Shown: positions 9,152-19,831 of the stretch, piece by piece
How positions within the stretch are numbered: position 1 is the first letter of the stretch
Layout of the letters: every line of letters begins with the position of its first letter
Source: Prochlorococcus marinus str. MIT 9215
Lineage (GTDB): Bacteria; Cyanobacteriota; Cyanobacteriia; PCC-6307; Cyanobiaceae
DNA: 64,000 bases
Direction of reading: 5' to 3'
NCBI RefSeq assembly: GCF_000018065.1
Contig: NC_009840.1
Location: forward strand, 1,612,001 to 1,676,000
Made by a program: the position numbers and the translations under genes
Notes under the pieces: generated by a model
Databases searched by the model: none
The model's input: only the letters and a program-made list of their open reading frames with translations
What the model was told of the DNA's origin: nothing

Positions 9152-11158
9152 ATGGTTGCTGCATCTGTTTCATTAGAATCACTTTGTGTAAATAGTATAA
9201 GAATGCTCGCTGTAGATGCAGTAAATAAATCTAATAGTGGACATCCTGGATTGCCAATGGGGTGTGCTCCTATGGGTTATGCATTATGGCAAAACATACT
9301 TAATCACAACCCTAGCAATCCAAAATGGTTTAATAGAGACCGTTTTGTATTGTCCGCAGGTCATGGCTGTATGCTTTTATATTCCTTGCTTCATTTGACA
9401 GGATACAAATCAGTATCAATAGAAGATATTAAAGAATTCAGACAATGGGGATCCAAAACTCCGGGACATCCCGAAACATTCGAAACTGAAGGAGTTGAAG
9501 TTACAGCCGGGCCTCTTGGAGCCGGAATATCTAATGCAGTTGGTTTAGCAATAGCTGAAACTCACTTGGCAGCTAAATTCAACAAGGCTGATTGCAACAT
9601 CGTTGATCACTTTACTTACGTCATTATGGGTGATGGCTGTAATCAAGAAGGTATCGCATCAGAGGCTTGCTCATTAGCTGGTCATCTGAAGCTTGGAAAA
9701 TTAATTGCTCTCTATGACGATAATCAAATTACAATTGATGGACGTACCGATGTTTCTTTCACTGAAGATGTTTTAAAAAGATACGAAGCTTATGGATGGC
9801 ATGTACAACATGTTAAAGATGGGAATCATGATGTTAAAGGAATAACTGAAGCTATCGAAAAAGCAAAATTAATTACAGACAAACCTTCGATTATAAAAAT
9901 TTCTACAACCATAGGTTATGGTTCGCCAAATAAATCAGATACTGCGGGAATTCATGGAGCAGCTGTTGGAGAAGAAGAAGCTGCATTAACACGTAAGTTT
10001 CTAAATTGGGAATATCCTCCATTTGAAATACCAGATGAAATATATGCGCATTTTAGAAAATCAATAAAAAAAGGCGAAAACTTAGAGAGAGAATGGGATT
10101 CTAAATTTGAAGAATATCAAAAAAAATACCCCTCTGAAGGAGCTGAGTTAAACAGAATGTTAAAAGGACAATTACCCGATAATTGGGATTCAGATCTCCC
10201 TTCTTATACACCTGATGATAAGGGGTTAGCCACAAGAAAGCATTCACAAATATGTTTAGGTGCTTTAGGACCTAACCTGCCTGAATTAATTGGTGGATCC
10301 GCAGATTTAACTCACTCAAACTACACAGATATCAAGGGGGAAACAGGTTCATTCCAGCCTCATAGCCCTGAAAAAAGATATTTACACTTTGGAGTTCGAG
10401 AGCATGCAATGGCAGCTATACTTAATGGGATTGCTTATCACAATAGTGGTCTTATTCCTTATGGTGGGACATTCCTTGTTTTCGCCGATTATATGAGAGG
10501 TTCAATGAGGCTTTCGGCACTCAGCGAACTAGGAGTAATCTATGTTTTAACCCATGATTCAATTGGTGTAGGAGAAGACGGCCCGACTCATCAACCTATC
10601 GAAACTATCCCTTCTCTTCGAGCGATGCCTAACATGCTAGTTTTTAGACCAGGAGATGGAAATGAAACAAGTGGAGCTTACAAGCTTGCGATTCAAAATA
10701 GAAAAAGACCTTCTGCCCTTTGTTTAAGTAGGCAAGGAATGCCAAATCAAGAAAATACTTCTATCGATAAAGTTGCCTTAGGAGGATATGTAGTTTCCGA
10801 TTGCGAAGGAACACCAGATCTAATATTTATTGGCACTGGAAGTGAACTAAATCTTTGCATTGAAGCAAGTAAGGAAATTTCAAGCTTAGGTAAAAAAATT
10901 AGAGTTGTTTCTATGCCATGTGTAGAACTTTTCGAAGAACAAGAAGAATCTTACAAAGAAAGTGTTTTACCAAGTATTGTGAAAAAGAGAGTTGTTGTAG
11001 AAGCTGCCCATTCCTTTGGTTGGCATAAATATACAGGTTTTGATGGGATTTGTATTACTATGGATAGATTTGGGGCATCAGCTCCAGGAGGAGAATGTAT
11101 GAAAAATTTTGGATTTACAGTAGAAAACGTAGTCAATAAGACGAAGGAAATTTTATAA
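9152..11158 (+). CDS. tkt: Transketolase
   Basis: Thiamine-diphosphate enzyme that moves two-carbon units in the Calvin cycle and the pentose phosphate pathway. It has 668 residues, the family norm. Visible markers are [10 protein letters not shown] near residue 28, the ThDP/metal-binding [13 protein letters not shown] near residue 160, and the pyrimidine-domain stretch [14 protein letters not shown]. It lies downstream of acpP-fabF and converges on thiC with 14 bases between the stops. This enzyme uses thiamine diphosphate and thiC makes its precursor; the adjacency may be coincidence. Confidence 0.98.
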   Translation: MVAASVSLESLCVNSIRMLAVDAVNKSNSGHPGLPMGCAPMGYALWQNILNHNPSNPKWFNRDRFVLSAGHGCMLLYSLLHLTGYKSVSIEDIKEFRQWGSKTPGHPETFETEGVEVTAGPLGAGISNAVGLAIAETHLAAKFNKADCNIVDHFTYVIMGDGCNQEGIASEACSLAGHLKLGKLIALYDDNQITIDGRTDVSFTEDVLKRYEAYGWHVQHVKDGNHDVKGITEAIEKAKLITDKPSIIKISTTIGYGSPNKSDTAGIHGAAVGEEEAALTRKFLNWEYPPFEIPDEIYAHFRKSIKKGENLEREWDSKFEEYQKKYPSEGAELNRMLKGQLPDNWDSDLPSYTPDDKGLATRKHSQICLGALGPNLPELIGGSADLTHSNYTDIKGETGSFQPHSPEKRYLHFGVREHAMAAILNGIAYHNSGLIPYGGTFLVFADYMRGSMRLSALSELGVIYVLTHDSIGVGEDGPTHQPIETIPSLRAMPNMLVFRPGDGNETSGAYKLAIQNRKRPSALCLSRQGMPNQENTSIDKVALGGYVVSDCEGTPDLIFIGTGSELNLCIEASKEISSLGKKIRVVSMPCVELFEEQEESYKESVLPSIVKKRVVVEAAHSFGWHKYTGFDGICITMDRFGASAPGGECMKNFGFTVENVVNKTKEIL

Positions 11159-11172
11159 CTAGTAATTGATAA

Positions 11173-12543
11173 CTACGCTGAAGTATTACATTCTTCAAGT
11201 TTATCTTTTAACTGATCAAGAGATTCATCTGAAATCTTTGAATTCATTGGACAATGTTTTGGACCACACATTGAACAAAACTCGGCCTTTTTAAAAATTT
11301 CTTCAGGTAGTGTCTCATCATGATACTGCTTTGCCCTTTCTGGATCTAATGAAAGTTCAAATTGTTTATTCCAATCAAAGTTATACCTTGCATAACTAAG
11401 TTCATCATCTCGATCACGAGCGCCAGCTCTGTGCCTTGCTATATCAGCAGCATGAGCGGCTATTTTATAAGCGATTAATCCTTCTCTTACATCTTCTGCA
11501 TTTGGGAGACCTAGATGTTCTTTTGGGGTTACATAACATAACATAGAAGTTCCATACCACCCTGCCATCGCTGCCCCAATAGCACTTGATATATGGTCAT
11601 AACCAGGAGAAATATCTGTTACTAATGGACCAAGTACATAGAAAGGAGCTTCTGAACATTCTTCCATTTGTTTTCTCACATTAAACTCAATTTGATCCAT
11701 AGGTACATGACCAGGACCCTCAACCATTACTTGAACATTATGTTCCCATGCTCTTCGAGTAAGCTCACCTAAGGTCTTCAATTCAGCTAACTGGGCATCA
11801 TCAGAAGCATCATGTAAACATCCAGGTCTTAGTGAATCTCCTAGAGAAAAAGTACAATCATATTTCTTAAAAATTTCACAAATATCATCAAACCTTGTAT
11901 AGAGCGGATTTTGCTTAAAATGATGTAACATCCATTGGGCTAAAATGCCTCCCCCTCTACTTACAATTCCAGTAATTCTTCCTTTAACTTTTGGCAAATG
12001 CTCTATTAATAAACCCGCATGAATAGTTTGATAATCTACGCCCTGCTGACAATGTTTTTCAATAATATGTAGAAAATCGTCCTCTGTAAGTCTATCTATT
12101 GAACCATGCACACTTTCTAAAGCTTGATAAACAGGAACAGTTCCTATGGGAACAGGAGATTCTTGAATAATTGCTTGACGGACTTCATCTAAATTTACTC
12201 CCCCCGTAGAAAGATCCATAACTGTATCAGCACCATATTTAACTGCTAGTTTGAGTTTTTCTACCTCTTCATTAATATCACTTGCATTAGGAGAAGCACC
12301 AATATTGGCATTAACTTTGCATCTAGAGGCAATACCTATAGACATTGGCTCAAGATTCAAATGATTAATATTTGCTGGAATAATTAATCTTCCTCTTGCC
12401 ACTTCCTCCATTATTAAAGAAGAAGGTAGATTCTCTTTTTTAGCAACAAAATCCATTTCTTCAGTTAGATATCCATTTCTCGCAAAGTTCATCTGAGTTA
12501 CATTGTTTTTCCCAAGACGAGGCTTAATCCAAGAACTTCTCAT
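11173..12543 (-). CDS. thiC: Phosphomethylpyrimidine synthase
   Basis: Radical SAM enzyme that rearranges aminoimidazole ribotide into the thiamine pyrimidine HMP-P. It is 456 residues, the short bacterial form. The C-terminal cluster-binding motif CSMCGPKHC lies near residue 430. Other family blocks are MDLSTGGNLDE-like (here [12 protein letters not shown]), [11 protein letters not shown] and [12 protein letters not shown]. The ATG at 12543 begins [18 protein letters not shown] riboswitch lies 45 bases upstream, so expression should fall when thiamine diphosphate is plentiful. It converges on tkt. Confidence 0.98.
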   Translation of the reverse strand: MRSSWIKPRLGKNNVTQMNFARNGYLTEEMDFVAKKENLPSSLIMEEVARGRLIIPANINHLNLEPMSIGIASRCKVNANIGASPNASDINEEVEKLKLAVKYGADTVMDLSTGGVNLDEVRQAIIQESPVPIGTVPVYQALESVHGSIDRLTEDDFLHIIEKHCQQGVDYQTIHAGLLIEHLPKVKGRITGIVSRGGGILAQWMLHHFKQNPLYTRFDDICEIFKKYDCTFSLGDSLRPGCLHDASDDAQLAELKTLGELTRRAWEHNVQVMVEGPGHVPMDQIEFNVRKQMEECSEAPFYVLGPLVTDISPGYDHISSAIGAAMAGWYGTSMLCYVTPKEHLGLPNAEDVREGLIAYKIAAHAADIARHRAGARDRDDELSYARYNFDWNKQFELSLDPERAKQYHDETLPEEIFKKAEFCSMCGPKHCPMNSKISDESLDQLKDKLEECNTSA

Positions 12544-12587
12544 AATTTCCTAATTTTTAAAAGTGCTATTACTAAAGTTTGATCAAA

Positions 12588-12672
12588 TCTCCACTTCCCT
12601 GCATCAAAATTAATGATTCAGGTTCAAAGGGTATGATCTCAGCTAAGTTAAATTTCTTAGCACCCCTAGTAT
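12588..12672 (-). promoter_or_regulatory. TPP (THI-box) riboswitch upstream of thiC
   Basis: On the minus strand the conserved elements occur in order and spacing: GGGGTGC (12660-12666), GCTGAGA (12637-12643), ACCC (12629-12632), GAACCTGA (12618-12625) and GCAGGGAAGTGG (12591-12602). These are the core of the thiamine pyrophosphate aptamer. The closing helix P1 looks weak (about four pairs). The aptamer ends 45 bases before the thiC ATG and no obvious terminator hairpin follows, so control is more likely at translation initiation, perhaps by hiding the ribosome site. The match is strong; the mechanism is inference. Confidence 0.93.
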
Positions 12673-12740
12673 TAATCCTATTAATAGCTCTTTTCTAAAA
12701 AATAGTCATCTCATATTGCGTGAAAATAAATAAAGTAATT

Positions 12741-12956
12741 TTATTTAACTTTTTGAAAAGACTTTATCTTTTTTAAAACATTTTTTCTATCCAATTTCCT
12801 GCTAATACCTCTCTCCAAAATAATTACAATCCCCATTAAGCCAATAGGTAAATAAAAAATCTTCCTAGAATTGTCCCGAAATATCAATCCGATAATAGAT
12901 ATAAGAATCATGAGAGGAGCCACAAAAGATAAAATAAATCTTTTATTAATTTTCAT
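12741..12956 (-). CDS. Small two-helix membrane protein, unknown
   Basis: A 71-residue protein with two predicted membrane helices: residues 8-26 (ILSFVAPLMILISIIGLIF) and 33-48 (IFYLPIGLMGIVIIL). The segments outside are strongly basic, with a Lys/Arg-rich C-terminal tail of about 20 residues. Its ATG overlaps the stop of the upstream amidohydrolase gene (ATGA, 4 bases), so it is translationally coupled to it. The thiC riboswitch region begins 68 bases downstream. No function is recognised. Confidence 0.75.
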   Translation of the reverse strand: MKINKRFILSFVAPLMILISIIGLIFRDNSRKIFYLPIGLMGIVIILERGISRKLDRKNVLKKIKSFQKVK

Positions 12957-14137
12957 TTACCAATAGTATGAATTTTTTTATTGTTCAATTTTACAATGGA
13001 TTCTGTTATCACTTTAATTCCAACAGCAATAGCTCTTTCATCTGGATCAAATTTAGAACTATGAAGAGGTGCACATCCATTTGAACTAGAAACGCCAAGC
13101 CTAAACATAGCTCCTGGAATTTCATTTAAGAATTCAGCGAAATCCTCGGCTCCTAATGATGGTTTTTGTAATTCGATAACATTTTCTTGACCCAAAACCT
13201 TAATACCCGAATCTCTCAAAACTCTATTAATTTCAGAATTATTATTAACTGCCGGAGTGATTTCTCTAAATATTACTTTTGCTTCAGCACCGCAACTATG
13301 AGCTAAAGAAATAATATTTTCATTAAGCCAATTACCAATATTTGTAAATACTTTACGATTAGTACATCTAACAGTACCAATTAAATTAACCTTTTCTGCA
13401 AGAACATTGAATGCGTTGCCACCATTTATTTTCCCAAAAGTTATTACTACAGGATCTAAAGGGTCTAACTTCCTTGTTATTAATTCTTGAATTCCCGAGA
13501 TAACTTTAGAAGCCGCCCAAATAGCATCAACTCCCTCATGAGGTCGAGCACCATGGCCTGATTTTCCTTTAATCTCGACCTTAAGTTCTCCAGCAGCTGC
13601 AGTTAAACTACCTTCTTTAATACCAATAGTACCTACGGATAAATCGGGGTAAACATGAACTCCCAAAATATAGTTTAAACCATTAATTGCACCATCCTTA
13701 ATCATCCATTTAGCTCCACTCGCAATTTCTTCAGCAGGCTGAAAAATTATCCTAGTTCCAAAATTAAGTTTTAAATCCTTAATAATTTTTGCCACACCCA
13801 ATCCAATCGAAATATGCAAATCGTGACCACAAGCATGCATCACACCATCTACTTTTGAAGAATAACTTAATTTAGTTTCCTCAAATATTGGCAAAGCATC
13901 CATATCCACTCTTAAACCTATAATACCTTGATCTAGAGGACCAAAATCAGCTATAACTCCAGTCCTGCCTATAGATTCTTTAACATTCCAACCAATATTT
14001 TTCAAAAACCCACTGATCAAAATCGCTGTTTGGTTTTCAAGGCCACTTAATTCCGGATGTGCATGGATATGTCTTCTTAAGTTAATTAATTCATCATTAA
14101 ACGAATCAATTTTTTTATAAAACTGATCTCTATTCAT
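12953..14137 (-). CDS. M20D-family amidohydrolase / peptidase
   Basis: A 394-residue metal-dependent hydrolase of the family that includes hippurate hydrolase and plant IAA-amino acid hydrolases; substrates are N-acyl amino acids or similar amides. Metal ligands are visible in MHACGHDLHI near residue 103 and the catalytic glutamates in FQPAEEIASGA near residue 135; the last histidine is in APLHSSKFDPDE close to the end. It starts 4 bases downstream of the TPR gene stop and overlaps the following small membrane gene by 4 bases. Cytoplasmic; the actual substrate cannot be told. Confidence 0.9.
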   Translation of the reverse strand: MNRDQFYKKIDSFNDELINLRRHIHAHPELSGLENQTAILISGFLKNIGWNVKESIGRTGVIADFGPLDQGIIGLRVDMDALPIFEETKLSYSSKVDGVMHACGHDLHISIGLGVAKIIKDLKLNFGTRIIFQPAEEIASGAKWMIKDGAINGLNYILGVHVYPDLSVGTIGIKEGSLTAAAGELKVEIKGKSGHGARPHEGVDAIWAASKVISGIQELITRKLDPLDPVVITFGKINGGNAFNVLAEKVNLIGTVRCTNRKVFTNIGNWLNENIISLAHSCGAEAKVIFREITPAVNNNSEINRVLRDSGIKVLGQENVIELQKPSLGAEDFAEFLNEIPGAMFRLGVSSSNGCAPLHSSKFDPDERAIAVGIKVITESIVKLNNKKIHTIGK

Positions 14138-14140
14138 AAC

Positions 14141-14929
14141 TTACTTTAAGTCGATAAAGTTCATTAAATCTTTAATTGGTTGTGGAGGCCATCTTCTTAT
14201 TTTTTTTAACCATTCTTCATCACTATATCTAGGGTCTAACTCAGTTACCGCTATCCAATTACTCTCTGCTTTCCCAGCTTCACCCTTGGACCAATTCAAA
14301 GCTGTTAGAGCTGCCCTAGCATCTGCAAAAGTTGGATAACGTCTAATTAAATTTTTTAATTCTTTTTCAGATTTATCAATATTCCCCAACTGGAAATCTG
14401 CTAACGCCAGACTTGACCTAGCCATGGCAAATCCAGGATTATATAAAGCAGCTTTTGCAAATAAATCTCTTGCTTTATCCCAATGTGATGTAGATCCTTC
14501 TACATTAGCCAAATTATATAAAGCGGAGAAATTCTTACTATCTTGCGAAATAACTAACATATAATCTTTTTTCGCTTGCGACCATTGACCCAATGCTTCC
14601 TCTGCTATTCCCCTATTGATGTAAGGATCTATTTCACTAGGGTTCAAACTTATTGCTTTATTTTGATCATCTATTGATCCCTTTACATCTCCTATAACAA
14701 GTCTTACATTTCCTCTATTGCTCAAAGCTGCAGCATCATCAGGATATGAATCGAGATATTGATTCCATTCTTGTAAAGCGAGATTAAATTTTCCGCCTGA
14801 ACTGAGATCTAATGCATTTTTAAACAAATCCTCTTTCAAAGATAATGAATAGCATGGTGCAATATAAAAAATATTCAAAAAAATAAAAATTAATAAAAAA
14901 CAAACCTTAAGTTTTTTAAAAGTTTTCAT
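14141..14929 (-). CDS. TPR protein with signal sequence
   Basis: A tetratricopeptide-repeat protein, probably exported or anchored on the lumenal/periplasmic side. I choose the ATG at 14929 (MKTFKKLK), giving 262 residues; a TTG at 14941 would add four. A basic start followed by a hydrophobic stretch to about residue 28 looks like a signal peptide. Four to five TPR units follow, for example [32 protein letters not shown] and [17 protein letters not shown]. It overlaps the end of ruvB by 14 bases and sits 3 bases before the amidohydrolase gene. It is likely a scaffold or assembly factor; the partner is unknown. Confidence 0.85.
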   Translation of the reverse strand: MKTFKKLKVCFLLIFIFLNIFYIAPCYSLSLKEDLFKNALDLSSGGKFNLALQEWNQYLDSYPDDAAALSNRGNVRLVIGDVKGSIDDQNKAISLNPSEIDPYINRGIAEEALGQWSQAKKDYMLVISQDSKNFSALYNLANVEGSTSHWDKARDLFAKAALYNPGFAMARSSLALADFQLGNIDKSEKELKNLIRRYPTFADARAALTALNWSKGEAGKAESNWIAVTELDPRYSDEEWLKKIRRWPPQPIKDLMNFIDLK

Positions 14930-15974
14930 TTTTTGAATCAATGTACTTTTTGCCTAAAGCAGTAAGCAATCTTCCTCGAGGAGTTCTCGTTAGGAAACCA
15001 ATTTTAATGAGATATGGCTCAACTACAAATTCTAACATTGAAGAATCATCACCTAAGCCTGCTGCAATTGAATCAAGGCCAATTGGAATATTTTTGTTTT
15101 GGTTGAGAAAAAATAAATAGTTTCTATCTAGAGAATCCAATCCTTTTTCATCTATTTGGTAAGAATTTAAAGCTTTTTTTATTAAATTCACGGAGATATT
15201 ATTAGTTTTCATAACAACTTGAGCATAATCTCTAACTCGTCTTAATAACCTTAAAGCAATTCTTGGAGTTCCTCGAGATATCTTTGCTAAATCATAAGAT
15301 GCTTCATCATCTAAATTGAGGTTTATTAATCGGGAGAAATTTACAATAATTTGTTTTAATTCATCATATGTATAAAATTCAATTTTCTGAGATATACCAA
15401 ATCTATCTCTTAGAGGTGCACTTATTGAAGCTAATTTGGTTGTCGCGCCAATCAAAGTAAACCTAGGAAGATTAATTGTTCTGCAACGAGCTCCTCTATT
15501 AGCGCCCATAGTTAAGTCGAGTCTAAAATCTTCCATTGCAGAATATAACAACTCTTCAGTTAATCTATTTAAGCGATGTATCTCATCGATAAATAAAACT
15601 TCACCTTCTTTTAATCCAAGCAGTAAACCTACAATATCTCGTGGTCTTTCAATTGCTGGTGCAGTCGCTATTCTACATTTTGTCTTCAATTCATGGGCTA
15701 TCAAAAAAGCAAGAGTAGTCTTACCTAAACCAGGCTGTCCATACAAAAGTGTATGCTCCAAAGGTTCTTTTCTAAAAATTGAAGCATCGATAGCTATTCT
15801 TAAAGAAGATTTAAGTTGTTCTTGGCCAATAAATTCTTTAAAATTAAGAGGCCTGGCTAAGTTCAGATTATTATTTTTCTTTTCTTCTGGAATGACTTTT
15901 GAATCAACTAGCCTAAGCTCTTTTTTACGAAGAGAAAAGTCGTTATCGTCTATATTGGAGGAAATTATTGCCAT
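14916..15974 (-). CDS. ruvB: Holliday junction branch-migration ATPase RuvB
   Basis: Hexameric AAA+ motor that drives branch migration with RuvA during recombination repair. It has 352 residues. Walker A is GQPGLGKT at residues 79-86; Walker B is FIDEIHRLN; the arginine-finger region reads [13 protein letters not shown]; a C-terminal winged-helix domain ends in [15 protein letters not shown]. An N-terminal extension of about 35 polar residues precedes the conserved [11 protein letters not shown]. ruvA and ruvC are not nearby. The gene starts 52 bases from divergent smpB and overlaps the TPR gene downstream. Confidence 0.97.
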   Translation of the reverse strand: MAIISSNIDDNDFSLRKKELRLVDSKVIPEEKKNNNLNLARPLNFKEFIGQEQLKSSLRIAIDASIFRKEPLEHTLLYGQPGLGKTTLAFLIAHELKTKCRIATAPAIERPRDIVGLLLGLKEGEVLFIDEIHRLNRLTEELLYSAMEDFRLDLTMGANRGARCRTINLPRFTLIGATTKLASISAPLRDRFGISQKIEFYTYDELKQIIVNFSRLINLNLDDEASYDLAKISRGTPRIALRLLRRVRDYAQVVMKTNNISVNLIKKALNSYQIDEKGLDSLDRNYLFFLNQNKNIPIGLDSIAAGLGDDSSMLEFVVEPYLIKIGFLTRTPRGRLLTALGKKYIDSKNENF

Positions 15975-16026
15975 AATGAAAGGTTAATTGCAATTGTTCT
16001 AAGTAGAAAGATTTTTTACAACTAAA

Positions 16027-16521
16027 ATGGCAAAAACTTCAAACAAAGTTAAAAGAAATGCTAATAAAGCGAATATTTTTAAACTTTTAGCTGATAATAG
16101 GTATGCAAAATTTCAATATGAGATATCTGAAACAATCGAAGCAGGAATTGAGCTTTTAGGGACTGAAGTAAAGTCCATTAGAAACGGAAAAGCAAATTTA
16201 AGAGACGGATATTGTTCATTCAGGGATAATGAGATCTTATTATTAAATGTTCACATTTCACCACATAAAAATGTGGGATCTTTCTTTAATCATGATCCAT
16301 TAAGAAATAGAAAGTTACTACTACATAAAAAAGAAATAATAAAAATGAAATCTAGTACTGAAAAAAAAGGAATGACAATTGTTCCATTAAATCTTTATTT
16401 AAAAGGCTCATGGATAAAACTAACTATTGGAGTCGGGAAAGGGAAAAAATTACATGACAAACGACAAGATGAAAAACAAAAAAGTATAAAAAGAGAAATC
16501 AATTCTGCACTAAAAAGATAA
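16027..16521 (+). CDS. smpB: SsrA-binding protein SmpB
   Basis: Binds tmRNA and brings it to stalled ribosomes for trans-translation. Length is 164 residues. The OB-fold core contains [24 protein letters not shown] in two parts and the tmRNA-binding block [16 protein letters not shown]; the lysine-rich C-terminal tail from about residue 140 is expected to become helical in the ribosome. No ssrA gene was seen in this window. It is divergent from ruvB (52 bases) and converges on the small gene ending at 16548. Confidence 0.96.
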   Translation: MAKTSNKVKRNANKANIFKLLADNRYAKFQYEISETIEAGIELLGTEVKSIRNGKANLRDGYCSFRDNEILLLNVHISPHKNVGSFFNHDPLRNRKLLLHKKEIIKMKSSTEKKGMTIVPLNLYLKGSWIKLTIGVGKGKKLHDKRQDEKQKSIKREINSALKR

Positions 16522-16547
16522 AAAATGAGGAAGAATTATTGGCACTC

Positions 16548-16793
16548 TTAATCTAAACTGACTGAACTTGGAGGAGGGGAAGGATCTGGATCTGCAATTA
16601 ACATATGCTGTAAAACAGTTTCAGGCCTCTCACTATCTCTCCAGCGGATTTTGTATGCAGGCATTTTTGTACCCCTACTTGTAGTTTGCTCTACTGGTTC
16701 AATAACCCATCCTCTTCTTGATCGGCCTTGAGGATTTCTTTTTACTACTGCATCCGCGTGTTTGAAACGGAAACCAACACGTTCACCACTCAT
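16548..16793 (-). CDS. Small basic conserved protein, unknown
   Basis: An 81-residue protein with a basic, aromatic first half: MSGERVGFRFKHAD, then VVKRNPQGRSRRGWVIEP, then PAYKIRWRDSERPE. The alternation of beta-like segments and glycines suggests a small SH3/KOW-type barrel that could bind nucleic acid; the end is proline-, serine- and aspartate-rich (DPDPSPPPSS). I believe it is conserved in marine picocyanobacteria but know no function. It lies 29 bases downstream of lysS on the same strand and may share its transcript. Confidence 0.8.
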   Translation of the reverse strand: MSGERVGFRFKHADAVVKRNPQGRSRRGWVIEPVEQTTSRGTKMPAYKIRWRDSERPETVLQHMLIADPDPSPPPSSVSLD

Positions 16794-16822
16794 TTAAAAA
16801 ATTTCGTATTGGATTAATTTAC

Positions 16823-18361
16823 TTATTTTACTTCATTCAAGGGTAATTTTTCACTTTTTTTGGAAGTTATTTCTGGTTTTAACAATGGGAAAGGGATTAC
16901 ATCTCTAATTGATGCACTATTAGTAATTAACATAATTAACCTATCAATACCTATACCTAATCCTCCAGTTGGCGGCATGCCAATCTCTAAAGCATTCAAG
17001 AAATCTTCATCTATACAGTGAGCCTCCAGATCTCCTTCATCTCTAAGAGATTGCTGTAATTGCATTCTTTCTCTTTGATCTACTGGATCTATCAACTCAC
17101 TAAACGCATTTGCCAACTCTCGCCCAACAATAAATAATTCAAATCTCTGAACTATTTCTTTATTATCAAAATGCGGCCTAGCTAAAGGAGAAATCTCAAC
17201 AGGATAATCGATAACAAAAGTGGGTTCTATAAGTTTTGATTCTACTTTTTGCTCGAAGACCTCATTTAAAAGTCTTCCCATAGTATTCACTTTGTTAGAG
17301 AGATCAACATTTATATTTTTAACGGCTTGTTTTGCTGCTAGAAAGTCTCCACTGAAAGAATCAAAATCAATACCTGTATATTTTTTGACAATATCTTTCA
17401 TTGAAATTCTTAACCAAGGTTTAGAAAAATCAATTTCTTTATTTTGATAATTTATAATTAAAGACCCACACGAATCAGCTACGACATCTTTAATCAATTC
17501 TTCAGTTAAATTCATCATATCGAAATAATCAGAATAAGCTTCATAAATTTCAACTGAAGTGAATTCCGGATTATGTCTTGTACTTATCCCCTCATTACGG
17601 AAGATTCTTCCCATTTCATATACTTTTTCAAACCCTCCAACAACCATTCTTTTTAAATGTAATTCTGTAGCTATTCTTAGATAGAGCGGAATATCTAATG
17701 TATTGTGATGAGTTATAAATGGTCTTGCTTCAGCACCGCCAGCCTCAGATTGCAGAATTGGAGTCTCTATCTCTAAAAAATTTCTATTATCTAGCCATTT
17801 TCTTATAAAACTTATACATTTTGCTCTTGTTTTAAATACATTTTTAGAGTGAGGATTTACTATTAAATCTAGATAACGTTGTCTATATCTTTTTTCAATA
17901 TCTGTCAATCCATGCCACTTATCTGGTAAAGGTTGTAATGATTTGGATAACATTTCCCATTTTTCTACTTTAATTGAAAGCTCACCTTTGTTAGTTTTTT
18001 TAATAGTTCCGTATACACCTATCCAATCACCAATATCTACTATTTCCTTGATATCTTCAAAAGAAAGTAATTTTTGTTTTTCTAAATTTAAATTAATAAT
18101 CCTTTTATCTAGATAAAGCTGAATCTGACCTTCTTGATCGCTTATTGTGAAAAAGGCAATTTTACCCATTACCCTTTTTGCCAAGACTCTACCAGCAACA
18201 GAGACACTGAAGTCTGCCTCTTGACCATTTTCTAAATAATCAAATTCTTGAAGAAGGAAACTGGTAGTATTTGATACCTTAAAACTCTGTGCGTAAGAAG
18301 CGAATCCTTTACTTACGAGTGACCTAGCTTTTTGTAAGCGTGCTTCTTTTATTTCAGACAA
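16823..18361 (-). CDS. lysS: Lysyl-tRNA synthetase, class II
   Basis: Charges tRNA-Lys. The protein is 512 residues with an N-terminal OB-fold anticodon-binding domain (about 50-150) and the class II catalytic core. Motif 2 is visible as [16 protein letters not shown] and motif 3 as [13 protein letters not shown] near the C-terminus. The start chosen is TTG at 18361 (protein [15 protein letters not shown]), because no ATG occurs before the conserved region. It is 50 bases downstream of the response regulator gene on the same strand. Confidence 0.97.
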   Translation of the reverse strand: MSEIKEARLQKARSLVSKGFASYAQSFKVSNTTSFLLQEFDYLENGQEADFSVSVAGRVLAKRVMGKIAFFTISDQEGQIQLYLDKRIINLNLEKQKLLSFEDIKEIVDIGDWIGVYGTIKKTNKGELSIKVEKWEMLSKSLQPLPDKWHGLTDIEKRYRQRYLDLIVNPHSKNVFKTRAKCISFIRKWLDNRNFLEIETPILQSEAGGAEARPFITHHNTLDIPLYLRIATELHLKRMVVGGFEKVYEMGRIFRNEGISTRHNPEFTSVEIYEAYSDYFDMMNLTEELIKDVVADSCGSLIINYQNKEIDFSKPWLRISMKDIVKKYTGIDFDSFSGDFLAAKQAVKNINVDLSNKVNTMGRLLNEVFEQKVESKLIEPTFVIDYPVEISPLARPHFDNKEIVQRFELFIVGRELANAFSELIDPVDQRERMQLQQSLRDEGDLEAHCIDEDFLNALEIGMPPTGGLGIGIDRLIMLITNSASIRDVIPFPLLKPEITSKKSEKLPLNEVK

Positions 18362-18411
18362 AATTTATTTTAATATATTTGTTTTATTTAATAAAATTAT
18401 CAGACTATGGC

Positions 18412-19158
18412 TTAACTTGCCAAAGATGTTGCTGTTTCGCCAACTCTCTGAGATGCGTAGCCAATTCCTCTAACAGTTAATATTAATTCTGGATTTCTTG
18501 GATCTGGTTCCAATTTACCTCTTAATCTCGCAACATATACATCGACAACTCTTAAATCTGCAGCTCTACGAGGAGGATAACCCCATAGCTGTTCTAAAAT
18601 TTCTGCTCGCGGAACAACCTTACCAGGCTCGTCAAACAACAACTCCAAGAGACTAAATTCAGTATAAGTAAGACTAATTCTCTCTCCAGCTCTAGAAACT
18701 TGTCTGCGATTAGTATCAACAACTAAACTTCCAAATTTCATAACTCCTTTGCCTGAAGGAACTTCTTTAGTTTCAGTAACAGTTACAGTTGGACCCATTC
18801 TTCTCAAAATAGTAGCTATTCTAGCCTCTAACTCTTTTGGGCTAAATGGTTTAGATAGGTAATCATCAGCACCTAAATCCAAACCTGCAACTCTCTCTGA
18901 AATAGCCTCTAAAGCAGTTAAGAATATTATTGGTACTACTGATTCAGCTCTAATTCTTCTACAAACAGCAAATCCATCCATTTTTGGAAGCATAACATCA
19001 AGAACTATTAAGTCTGGGGAATCCCTATGGAAAGATTCAAGAGCTTCTTCACCATTAGTAGCTGAATAAACTTGATATCCAGCTAATTGAAGCCTTGTAA
19101 CTAATACCTTCAAAACTGCTGGTTCATCATCAACAACTAAAATTCTTGCTTTTGACAT
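18412..19158 (-). CDS. OmpR-family response regulator, RpaB/Ycf27-like
   Basis: A 248-residue DNA-binding response regulator. The receiver domain (about 4-118) has the acidic pocket Asp10-Asp11, the phospho-acceptor Asp54 in LIVLDVMLPKMDG and the conserved lysine in SKPFSPKELEARI. A linker of about 25 residues leads to the winged-helix domain (145-238) with DVYVARLRGKLE and ILTVRGIGYA. The C-terminal half resembles RpaB, but the receiver differs from RpaB sequences I remember, so I give no symbol; it may be an RpaB paralog. No histidine kinase gene is adjacent. It lies downstream of mreBCD with a 154-base gap, which probably holds its own promoter. Confidence 0.92.
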   Translation of the reverse strand: MSKARILVVDDEPAVLKVLVTRLQLAGYQVYSATNGEEALESFHRDSPDLIVLDVMLPKMDGFAVCRRIRAESVVPIIFLTALEAISERVAGLDLGADDYLSKPFSPKELEARIATILRRMGPTVTVTETKEVPSGKGVMKFGSLVVDTNRRQVSRAGERISLTYTEFSLLELLFDEPGKVVPRAEILEQLWGYPPRRAADLRVVDVYVARLRGKLEPDPRNPELILTVRGIGYASQRVGETATSLAS

Positions 19159-19312
19159 AGTTAAAAAAGATTTCTCGATATTTCAAAGCAAAGAACTATT
19201 GCATTGAATATTTATTCTAACAATTAAAAATATAACATTACGAACCCTCATAGAGATATTCTGCAGGTTTTAAAAAATTTTAAAAACACTTTTTACTACT
19301 TGACGAAATTTA

Positions 19313-19831
19313 TTACTGCAATTTTCTTCTTGAAAATTTAAACATTCTTAAAAGTTGAGAGCAAATAAAGGGAGCGAACAAACCTGTCAAAAAAACTTCA
19401 GCTAAAATATTTTTAACACCGGAAATAAATATTAAAGAATTATTATCTGAAAAATTTTTAAACAAAATTTGTGAAAGATAAAGACTCCCGCATAAAAAGC
19501 TCCCAAGAGCACAAATCAATCCATACCTTAAATGTCCCAGCAAAATATCACTATGAAATTTAATTCGCCCAAACAAAAATCCACAAAAGATTAAGCCTGG
19601 TATTTGAGAAAAATTATTATCTAAAGTTAGAGAATCTAAAATTAGCCCTAAAAACAAACCAAATACTAATCCATTAATTGATCCATTAATCATTGACCAA
19701 GGCAATAACCAAAATAAAGGCCAATATGGCTGAACACCTAAAAATCCAAGCCAATAAGGGTGCCACAAAAAAATAATTGGGATAGAAATAAAGCTTATTA
19801 TGGATAATTTATTTGTAAAAGATTTCTTCAT
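19313..19831 (-). CDS. mreD: Rod shape-determining membrane protein MreD
   Basis: Membrane partner of MreB and MreC in the cell elongation machinery. I use the ATG at 19831 (MKKSFTNKLS), which overlaps the mreC stop in a TAATG junction; a TTG 30 bases upstream would only add residues overlapping mreC. It then has 172 residues, with about five hydrophobic segments. The pattern INGLVFGLFLGLILDSLT in the middle matches the conserved GxxxGLxxD block of MreD. It is divergent in sequence, so the call leans on position directly after mreC. Confidence 0.88.
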   Translation of the reverse strand: MKKSFTNKLSIISFISIPIIFLWHPYWLGFLGVQPYWPLFWLLPWSMINGSINGLVFGLFLGLILDSLTLDNNFSQIPGLIFCGFLFGRIKFHSDILLGHLRYGLICALGSFLCGSLYLSQILFKNFSDNNSLIFISGVKNILAEVFLTGLFAPFICSQLLRMFKFSRRKLQ

